This document shows positions 1 through 4,239 of a stretch of 6,348 nt of DNA, in pieces. Source of the stretch: Candidatus Altarchaeales archaeon (lineage in GTDB: Archaea; Altiarchaeota; Altiarchaeia; IMC4; QMZM01). Numbering within the stretch: the stretch's first letter is position 1; the number at the start of each line of letters is the position of its first letter. Made by a program: the position numbers and the translations under genes. The stretch covers positions 1 to 6,348 of the forward strand of contig QMZG01000067.1 in NCBI GenBank assembly GCA_003663045.1. Reading direction: 5' to 3'. The notes beneath the pieces are model-generated. The model was not told where the DNA came from. It searched no databases and saw nothing but the letters and a program-made list of their open reading frames with translations.

Positions 1-1
1 A

Positions 2-100
2 ACTCATGAGGCATATATCCATCATTGGAACTATGAAAGACCACATCAAGGAATCGGTTATTTAATACCTTGCGAACTATATTTTAAGGAAAAAGTGTAA
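2..100 (+). CDS. C-terminal end of a DDE (rve/IS481-like) transposase, cut by the window edge
   Basis: Reading from base 2, an open frame of 32 codons runs to a TAA at 98-100. It ends with the signature NYERPHQGIGYLIPCELYF. The pattern N-x-x-RPH-x-x-(L/I)-G-Y-x-x-P-x-E is typical of the last segment of integrase-core (rve) transposases of the IS481 family, and a looser version occurs in IS3. The catalytic DDE residues would lie to the left of the window, so I cannot say whether the transposase is intact. The stop codon lies about 20 bp before the probable IS end, as expected for this family. The family assignment to IS481 rather than IS3 is an inference from a short tail. Confidence 0.8.
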   Translation, partial: THEAYIHHWNYERPHQGIGYLIPCELYFKEKV

Positions 101-121
101 GGTATGTCACTGGATAGAACA
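101..121 (+). mobile_element. Probable right terminal inverted repeat of the IS element
   Basis: This short non-coding stretch follows the transposase stop and ends in ACA, so read inward from the outer edge it begins 5'-TGT, a common terminus of IS481-family elements. The uppP-like duplicated sequence begins at exactly the next base (122), which supports an element boundary here. The matching left repeat is outside the window, so the boundary is inferred and not proven. Confidence 0.45.
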
Positions 122-156
122 AAGAATTAATATTATGGATATAATTTCATCCATTT
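122..156 (+). repeat. 35-bp direct repeat, copy A: duplicated start of uppP (broken)
   Basis: This segment matches 234-268 at 34 of 35 positions; the one difference is T at 134 against C at 246. It contains the same leader, the same ATG (135-137) and the first seven codons of uppP (MDIISSI). The frame then hits a TGA at 156-158, exactly where the palindromic insert begins. It is therefore a truncated duplicate of the gene start and not a gene. Its left edge abuts the probable IS end at 121. Confidence 0.9.
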
Positions 157-208
157 GAATTTGCGAAGCAAATTCCGGGGGTTTAGAAAGGGGGCTTGCC
201 CCCTTCTA
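157..208. repeat. Double-hairpin palindromic element (REP/miniature-element-like)
   Basis: Two back-to-back hairpins are visible. The first (157-175) has a perfect 8-bp stem, GAATTTGC paired with GCAAATTC, around a GAA loop, so its core is GCGAAGC, a heptamer known to form an exceptionally stable DNA mini-hairpin. The second (184-208) is G/C-rich, AAGGGGGC paired with GCCCCCTT around TT, extended outward by T-A-G-A/T-C-T-A pairs with one bulged A. A linker CGGGGGTTT (176-184) joins them. The G/C content contrasts sharply with the AT-rich surroundings. The unit sits exactly between two copies of the uppP start. It resembles REP-type or IS200/IS605-derived palindromic elements, but that relationship is inferred from shape only. 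Confidence 0.75.
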
Positions 209-217
209 TAGAATTCA

Positions 218-251
218 AGAATTAATATCATGGAAGAATTAATATCATGGA
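218..251 (+). repeat. 17-bp perfect tandem duplication across the uppP start
   Basis: The unit AGAATTAATATCATGGA occurs at 218-234 and again at 235-251 without interruption. Each unit contains an ATG, at 230 and at 247. A near-identical third unit (T for C) lies at 123-139. Because 17 is not a multiple of three, the two ATGs are in different frames. Only the second opens the uppP frame. Confidence 0.9.
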
Positions 252-256
252 TATAA
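230..256 (+). other. Eight-codon decoy/upstream ORF overlapping the uppP start
   Basis: The ATG made by the tandem duplication reads MEELISWI and then TAA at 254-256, overlapping the first codons of uppP in another frame. If the transcript starts upstream of 230, ribosomes meet this ATG first. If the transcript is leaderless from 247, it has no effect. No SD sequence favours either start. Translation is not shown by the sequence, and this may be only a by-product of the duplication. Confidence 0.35.
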
Positions 257-268
257 TTTCATCCATTT
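234..268 (+). repeat. 35-bp direct repeat, copy B: intact uppP start
   Basis: This is the second copy of the segment at 122-156, 112 bp downstream, with one mismatch. It continues into the full uppP reading frame, so it is the functional copy. An in-frame TAA at 223-225 rules out an upstream extension of uppP. Confidence 0.9.
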
Positions 269-1050
269 TTTTGGGAATCCTCCAGGGGATTACTGAGTGG
301 TTGCCTATAAGTAGCTCTGGTCAGGGTATGTTTGCAATGATAGAATTCCTAAATATTGACCCCAGGAATGCAATTTCATTTGCAATCTACCTGCACCTTG
401 GAACCCTGCTGGCGGTAACTCTGAAATTTCGAAAAGATATTAATGAGGTTTTAAGATCCCTGCCCAGATTCAGGGAGGATAAGCTCACCATGTTTCTGAT
501 AGTTTCAACCGTCTTTTCTGCATTGATCGGGATTCCAGTTTACCAGATAATGTATGGGTGGTTTGAACAAAACAGGGGGCGTGGGGAAGTAGTAACTGCT
601 GCAGTGGGCTTATTTTTGATATTAACTGGTTTAGTCATTTATTTTTCAAGAGATAGGAAAAAAACCAAGGAACTGGGAGATATAAATTTTCTGGATATGG
701 CAATTGTTGGTTTGGCGCAGGGCTTCACAGTTCTACCGGGCATATCCAGATCTGGAGTTACTATAGCGGCTTTACTCTTCAGGGAGATTGAACAAGAAAA
801 TGCCCTCAAGCTTTCATTCCTCATGTCTATACCGGCGGTTTTGGGATTAATATCTTTTAGTATTCTAAGTGGAGAAATTGGGAATATCCAGATTCAGAAT
901 ATAGTAGCTGGAATAGTGGTGGCGTTTTTATTTGGATACCTGACCATTGACATCCTTATGAGATTTGCAAGAAGAGTGCGTTTTGACCTATTCTGCATAG
1001 CCTTTGGTTTATTGGCAGTGATCTTTGGTTTATTCAATCATCTTCAATAA
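247..1050 (+). CDS. uppP: Undecaprenyl (polyprenyl)-diphosphatase, UppP/BacA family
   Basis: This integral membrane phosphatase removes one phosphate from a polyprenyl diphosphate to regenerate the monophosphate carrier of cell-surface glycans. In archaea the carrier is probably a dolichol-type lipid used for glycosylation or wall polymers. The 267 residues match the family's usual size and are almost entirely hydrophobic helices. The first signature, Q13-xxx-E17 followed by WLPISSSGQ, and the second, PGISRSGVT at 164-172 with R168, are both present, as is the IHLGTL-type helix (LHLGTL, 49-54). The position of E. coli His30 is Gln26 here. The start is fixed by an in-frame stop at 223 and by alignment of the N-terminus with the family. 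There is no SD. The leader is rearranged by a palindromic insert and duplications, so the original promoter may be displaced. The 3' end overlaps the convergent rpap gene by 21 bp. Confidence 0.92.
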   Translation: MDIISSIFLGILQGITEWLPISSSGQGMFAMIEFLNIDPRNAISFAIYLHLGTLLAVTLKFRKDINEVLRSLPRFREDKLTMFLIVSTVFSALIGIPVYQIMYGWFEQNRGRGEVVTAAVGLFLILTGLVIYFSRDRKKTKELGDINFLDMAIVGLAQGFTVLPGISRSGVTIAALLFREIEQENALKLSFLMSIPAVLGLISFSILSGEIGNIQIQNIVAGIVVAFLFGYLTIDILMRFARRVRFDLFCIAFGLLAVIFGLFNHLQ

Positions 1051-1665
1051 TCTTGGTTTTGGCTCATAGAGTTCTCCATTTTCCATCAATTCAAATATCT
1101 TTTCTTCTATGATGTCCTTAGAGATTTCATCGAAATGCTTGAGGATATCAGAGACCTTTACTCCATTTCCGGTATCTTTCTCTTTTACGAACCTTAGAAT
1201 TTCAGAATTGGAAATTTCTTCTCGCTTTTCAGATGAAGAAGCCAATTTATTCATTAAATAATCCCTGCTTTGTTTTCTCAATTCATGAAATTCTCCATAG
1301 ATTTCTTTATCCACTAAGATTACCCCATTATCATGATTTACATTGATATACAATTGATCTGTCTCGTAGGGATTTCCATAAACTAGGGCATAGAATTCTT
1401 TTTCCTTAGATTTATTAAATCTTTCCAGAATCTTTTCGGCATCTCTTCTGACATTCTTATTAAATGTCCCAACCGTTATCTGAATGACTTCACCATCATT
1501 TATCCATAACCTTGGGCCATACCTGGTGTTTTTGATATTATCAATCCTCCCACAAAGAGCAACCGTATCCCCAGTTCCGAATTCGGTTTTCAGGAGATTC
1601 TTGTTACCCTCTCTTTCGTACTCAGAATTTTTCAAATCACCAACCTCTAGGAAGAGAACATTCAT
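1030..1665 (-). CDS. RPA-associated protein (COG3390-like), second subunit of the ssDNA-binding complex
   Basis: This protein probably partners the RPA encoded immediately upstream in a replication protein A complex that coats single-stranded DNA during replication, repair and recombination. Its 211 residues show an OB-fold-like region (about 30-112, with TGDTVALCGRIDNI and a YGPRLWINDG strand-turn), a charged helical linker (about 115-150), and a C-terminal winged-helix-like segment (about 152-208, VKVSDILKHFDE...IFELMENGELYEP). This order is that of eukaryotic RPA32 and archaeal RPA-associated proteins. The start overlaps the rpa stop in an ATGA and is preceded by a perfect GGAGGT at 1672-1677, six bases from the ATG, so translation is probably coupled and stoichiometric. 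In haloarchaea, RPA and its associated protein are known to be co-transcribed. The 3' end runs 21 bp into the convergent uppP gene. Confidence 0.82.
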   Translation of the reverse strand: MNVLFLEVGDLKNSEYEREGNKNLLKTEFGTGDTVALCGRIDNIKNTRYGPRLWINDGEVIQITVGTFNKNVRRDAEKILERFNKSKEKEFYALVYGNPYETDQLYINVNHDNGVILVDKEIYGEFHELRKQSRDYLMNKLASSSEKREEISNSEILRFVKEKDTGNGVKVSDILKHFDEISKDIIEEKIFELMENGELYEPKPRLLKMIE

Positions 1666-2336
1666 TCTATGACCTCCTCTACGTAGAGCTTTTCATCCCT
1701 GCAATATGCCAGAAGGGTGTAGGGTTTATTCATCAACATCTTGACATCGATCTTCTTAGCATTCGATTTTTTCATCCCAGATAGAGACTCTGCAACATCC
1801 TCTGAAACAGTAGCGAATCTCATCGTTCTGGTACCATCAGAAAAAATACCCCTGATCCTGAAGATGGGCTCTGGAAAATTTCCGCAATCGCACATCTCAT
1901 CTGAAAATTTCTTGCATTTTTTGCAGAAGTACGACGCGGTGTCATAGACCTGAACAATAAAACCGTGGATAACAGAATAGCTATAATCAAATACCTGGTC
2001 TAAAAATCTCCTCTTCATACATTCTTGAATGGATGGGAAATCCATTTCTTGCTTTTCCATAGTGGTTTTAGAAGATATTGTGATCGTAGGTGGCTGATTT
2101 GCATCCCTGTGAGTTTCTGGACATATGCCATTAGTTATTTTCACAATATCATCTTTATTCAGATTCCACCTTCTCGTTTCCTTGCCCCATGCTACTAAGT
2201 TAGCGATATTGGTTCCGTCACCTACCCTCGCTTTAATAATCTCCTTATCTTTAAACCTCGTCTTCCTCTGATTTTCCAGCACTCTAACTATAGTGCTTAT
2301 GCTCTTTCCCGGCGTTAATTCAGATAATTTATTCAT
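1662..2336 (-). CDS. rpa: Replication protein A (RPA/COG1599), OB folds with zinc ribbon
   Basis: This is the single-stranded DNA-binding protein for replication and repair. The 224 residues contain an N-terminal OB fold (about 1-92; LTPGKSISTIVRVLEN, then KARVGDGTNIANLVAWG and a DIVKITNG strand) and a C-terminal domain (about 118-222) that resembles DBD-C of eukaryotic RPA70. That domain carries an inserted four-cysteine zinc site, C138-x2-C141-x7-C149-x-C151, followed by the PEPIFRIRGIFSDGT strand pair typical of this fold. It is shorter than many multi-OB archaeal RPAs, which fits a heteromeric complex with the downstream gene. It is the first gene of a two-gene operon overlapping by 4 bp. 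No SD precedes the ATG, and an AT-rich box about 22-32 nt upstream fits a leaderless transcript. The family call is firm; the quaternary structure is inferred. Confidence 0.87.
   Translation of the reverse strand: MNKLSELTPGKSISTIVRVLENQRKTRFKDKEIIKARVGDGTNIANLVAWGKETRRWNLNKDDIVKITNGICPETHRDANQPPTITISSKTTMEKQEMDFPSIQECMKRRFLDQVFDYSYSVIHGFIVQVYDTASYFCKKCKKFSDEMCDCGNFPEPIFRIRGIFSDGTRTMRFATVSEDVAESLSGMKKSNAKKIDVKMLMNKPYTLLAYCRDEKLYVEEVIE
1672..1677 (-). promoter_or_regulatory. Strong Shine-Dalgarno site for the RPA-associated protein
   Basis: On the minus strand GGAGGT stands six bases before the ATG at 1663-1665, inside the last codons of rpa. It is a full match to the 16S anti-SD core. It decides the rpap start and is the only clear SD before any gene in this window. 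Confidence 0.8.
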
Positions 2337-2384
2337 GTTCTTATCTAAAGTAGTAAATATAATTTAAAAATAATTTAAACTCAG
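2337..2384. promoter_or_regulatory. Divergent promoter region between rpa and pcm
   Basis: This 48-bp intergenic space is nearly all A/T in its centre (2351-2379). For pcm (+), an AAATATAA-type TATA box lies around 2354-2361, 24-31 nt before the ATG. For rpa (-), TTTAAATTATA on the minus strand (2358-2368) lies at a similar distance. The two boxes overlap, and neither gene has an SD, so both transcripts are probably leaderless or nearly so. TATA boxes are assigned by position and composition only. Confidence 0.55.
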
Positions 2385-3032
2385 ATGAATATGAATAGAA
2401 AGAGTGAAAGAAGAGGACTGATTAAAAAGTTGAAATCTGAAGGTTATCTTTCAAATGAGAGGGTTATAGAAGCCATGCTAAAGGTTCCCAGAGAGGAATT
2501 CATTACAGAGTATCAGAAATCATATGCATATGCAGACCGTCCATTACCTATCGGTGAGGGTCAGACTATTTCGGCCCCACATATGGTAGCCATAATGACC
2601 GAGCATCTTGATGTAGAGGAAGACCATAAAGTTTTAGAAATAGGAGCAGGTAGTGGTTATCAGGCTGCCATTCTGGCAGAGATAGCAAATAAAGGAAAAA
2701 TTTATACGGTAGAGAGGATACCAGAACTGGCAAAAAAGGCAGAGGAGAATCTAAACAGAATTGGCTATAAAAATATAGAGATAATTATTTCGGATGGAAG
2801 CAAGGGGTATAAAAAAGAGGCACCATATGACAGAATAATTGTAACTGCCGGTGCCCCCAGGATTCCAGAATCCCTACTGAAGCAGTTAAAAGATCCTGGG
2901 AAATTACTTATTCCTGTAGGTGGAAAAATGTTTCAGGAACTTAAACTGGTAGAAAAGAAGAAGGGGGAATTTTCCACCAAGAATCTTGGGGGTTGTGTCT
3001 TTGTTCCATTGATTGGAGATGAGGGGTGGTAG
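2385..3032 (+). CDS. pcm: Protein-L-isoaspartate O-methyltransferase (PCMT)
   Basis: This cytoplasmic repair enzyme uses S-adenosylmethionine to methylate L-isoaspartyl residues formed by spontaneous ageing of Asn and Asp, allowing their return to normal aspartyl linkage. The 215 residues are the usual length. The sequence shows the substrate-side motif PIGEGQTISAPHM (55-67), the SAM-binding motif I VLEIGAGSGYQAA (83-95), the acidic end of strand 2 (YTVER, 107-111), the DRIIVTAGAP motif (149-158) and the LLKQLKDPGKLLIPVGG segment (164-180). The start is ambiguous between 2385 and an ATG two codons later (2391); there is no SD, and 2385 fits the upstream TATA spacing slightly better. The gene is divergent from rpa and ends one base before the convergent pyrE-like gene. 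Confidence 0.94.
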   Translation: MNMNRKSERRGLIKKLKSEGYLSNERVIEAMLKVPREEFITEYQKSYAYADRPLPIGEGQTISAPHMVAIMTEHLDVEEDHKVLEIGAGSGYQAAILAEIANKGKIYTVERIPELAKKAEENLNRIGYKNIEIIISDGSKGYKKEAPYDRIIVTAGAPRIPESLLKQLKDPGKLLIPVGGKMFQELKLVEKKKGEFSTKNLGGCVFVPLIGDEGW

Positions 3033-3033
3033 C

Positions 3034-3600
3034 TTATTCCTTAGGGATTCTACCAAAGTCATCTTTTGTAAATATAGAGATTAGCTCTATATTATTTTCC
3101 TTAAGATTCTCTTTGGCTTTAGATAACCTATCTACAATAGTAATTACCTTTTCAACCTCACAACCAAAATCCCTAACTGCTTTTACAGCATTGAGTGCTG
3201 AACCTCCATTTGTAGTAACATCATCAACAATTATTACCTTCTCTCCTCTTTCAAGATTACCCTCAATTTTTGGGTTTCTATTATTCTCTTTCTGCCTTAC
3301 AAAGAAACCAAAGATGGGTCTTTCTGGACTACTCTGAACACATAACTCAGAAACGATTGGGATAGCCCCTGTTTCTAAACCACCGACATATCTTACATTC
3401 TCCCTGCTCAGCAATTCAAGTATAGCTTTAGTTATCAACTTAGAAGCCTTTGGGTCTAGTGTAGCCTTTTTCATATCAAAGAAAAAGTTACTTGAACCCC
3501 CCGAAGCCAGATCAAATTTTCCAAATTTTAAGCACCTACTATCTATGATCTCCAGTAATTCCTTTCGTTCTTCCTCTTTAAGACCATGTGTGTTGTCCAT
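3034..3600 (-). CDS. pyrE: Orotate phosphoribosyltransferase (PyrE family) with an atypical catalytic loop
   Basis: The family joins orotate to PRPP to give orotidine 5'-phosphate in pyrimidine synthesis. The 188 residues show the expected order: FDLASGGSSNFFFDMKKATLDP (29-50), the YVGGLETGAIPI segment (71-82), a FFVRQ strand entering the catalytic loop (99-103), IEGNLERGEKV (112-122), and the PRPP-binding motif VIIVDDVTTNGGSA (122-135). The loop itself reads RQKENNRNPKIEG, whereas classical enzymes have RKxxKxHG or RKxxKxYG here. The lysine and His-Gly positions are therefore not conserved, so altered activity or a PyrE-like paralogue is possible. No N-terminal helix-turn-helix of the haloarchaeal GfcR regulator type is visible. 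There is no SD; a TATA-like box lies 21-32 nt upstream. Confidence 0.8.
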   Translation of the reverse strand: MDNTHGLKEEERKELLEIIDSRCLKFGKFDLASGGSSNFFFDMKKATLDPKASKLITKAILELLSRENVRYVGGLETGAIPIVSELCVQSSPERPIFGFFVRQKENNRNPKIEGNLERGEKVIIVDDVTTNGGSALNAVKAVRDFGCEVEKVITIVDRLSKAKENLKENNIELISIFTKDDFGRIPKE

Positions 3601-3683
3601 CTTTAGAGATTGATATATATGTTAAATTATAAGGTTAATACAATTATATACAGTATATACAATATAAAAATACCTGTTGAATA
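3601..3683 (-). promoter_or_regulatory. pyrE upstream region: TATA box and 9-bp tandem repeat
   Basis: On the minus strand TTATAATT (3625-3632) lies 25-32 nt before the pyrE ATG, the spacing of an archaeal TATA box for a leaderless transcript. Further upstream, on the plus strand, TATATACAG and TATATACAA stand in tandem at 3645-3662, with an internal GTATATAC palindrome at 3653-3660. They lie about 15-30 bp beyond the TATA box, where an activator or repressor could bind. They may also be only low-complexity AT sequence. Confidence 0.5.
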
Positions 3684-3702
3684 ACTGAAAAAAGCTGAAA
3701 AA
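3684..3702 (-). terminator. Oligo-T archaeal terminator after the tRNA methyltransferase gene
   Basis: Directly after the stop codon, the minus strand has a run of five T, then CAGC, six T, and CAG. Archaeal RNA polymerase terminates at such T-rich tracts without a hairpin. The position, between a gene end and the next gene's promoter, fits a terminator. Efficiency cannot be judged from sequence. Confidence 0.5.
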
Positions 3703-4218
3703 TTATCTCCCTTCAACAACCTTCTTCCCCCTCTCCTGCGGAATTATCCTCTTCTTACCATCAAATTCCCTCTTTAGTTCTTTTCCTTCAAACAGTCTAT
3801 CCAAGAAAACAGCCAGGGCTGCGACCTCGGAATGTGGCTGGTTTCCAACCGCAACATTATAATCAACCAGAGAATAAATCTCAGATGGAACCTTCTTTCC
3901 ACCAATTATCACTAATTTATCCCTATCGGAAGATTTTATCTTATCCATGCAGTCATTTATATTTACTCCGTACATCGTCAGATGAATTCTATCGCCATGA
4001 AATTCCTCAACAAATCTTTTCCAATCTTTAACAAAATTGATCTCAAGGTCACCCCCCCATTCATCGCAGACCATAGAAATACTTTTCACAATGTTTTTAT
4101 CCAGAACATCAATAACAAGTTCATCGGCACCAAAGGCTCTCGCTACCAGAGCAATATGGGTACTTACCCTCTTGTCTCGAATAAACCGATGCCCAAGACG
4201 GAGAATAATAATCTTCAT
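3703..4218 (-). CDS. tRNA (cytidine(56)-2'-O)-methyltransferase aTrm56
   Basis: This archaeal SPOUT-class enzyme methylates the ribose of C56 in the T-loop of tRNA using S-adenosylmethionine, which stabilises the D-loop/T-loop contact. The 171 residues are typical of the family (COG1303). Recognisable blocks are LRLGHRFIRDKRVSTH (6-21), ARAFGADEL (27-35), HLTMYG (79-84), the LVIIGGKKVP strand-loop (102-111), and VGNQPHSEVAALAVFLDRL (124-142), which forms the C-terminal SPOUT knot with the SAM-binding loop. The ATG at 4216-4218 lies 21 bp after the stop of the large upstream surface-protein gene, with no SD and no convincing separate promoter, so co-transcription is likely. The functional link to that neighbour is not obvious. 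A T-rich tract after the stop probably ends the transcript. Confidence 0.93.
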   Translation of the reverse strand: MKIIILRLGHRFIRDKRVSTHIALVARAFGADELVIDVLDKNIVKSISMVCDEWGGDLEINFVKDWKRFVEEFHGDRIHLTMYGVNINDCMDKIKSSDRDKLVIIGGKKVPSEIYSLVDYNVAVGNQPHSEVAALAVFLDRLFEGKELKREFDGKKRIIPQERGKKVVEGR

Positions 4219-4239
4219 GTTTGATCTAAATTCTTATTG

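Noticed and set aside
122..251. CRISPR-like array from the repeated AGAATTAATAT(C/T)ATGGA unit
   Set aside because: Only three units with irregular spacing (one separated by about 78 bp, two in direct tandem), coinciding with the uppP start codon; this is a local duplication.
639..824. 61-codon minus-strand ORF inside uppP
   Set aside because: It lies wholly within the well-supported uppP frame, has no family signature and no start signal; it is a shadow of the coding frame.
3039..3053. Weak stem (ATTCC/GGGAT) at the pcm-pyrE junction as a terminator
   Set aside because: The stem has only five pairs with a wobble, lies inside the pyrE coding end, and is not followed by a T-run.
3026..3337. 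103-codon plus-strand ORF following pcm
   Set aside because: It overlaps the clear pyrE-like frame on the other strand and its translation shows no recognisable domain.
3680..3700. Possible C/D-box guide RNA (two CTGA motifs at 3685 and 3695)
   Set aside because: No matching C box (RUGAUGA) at the right distance, and the CTGAs fall in an A-rich tract better explained as the minus-strand oligo-T terminator.
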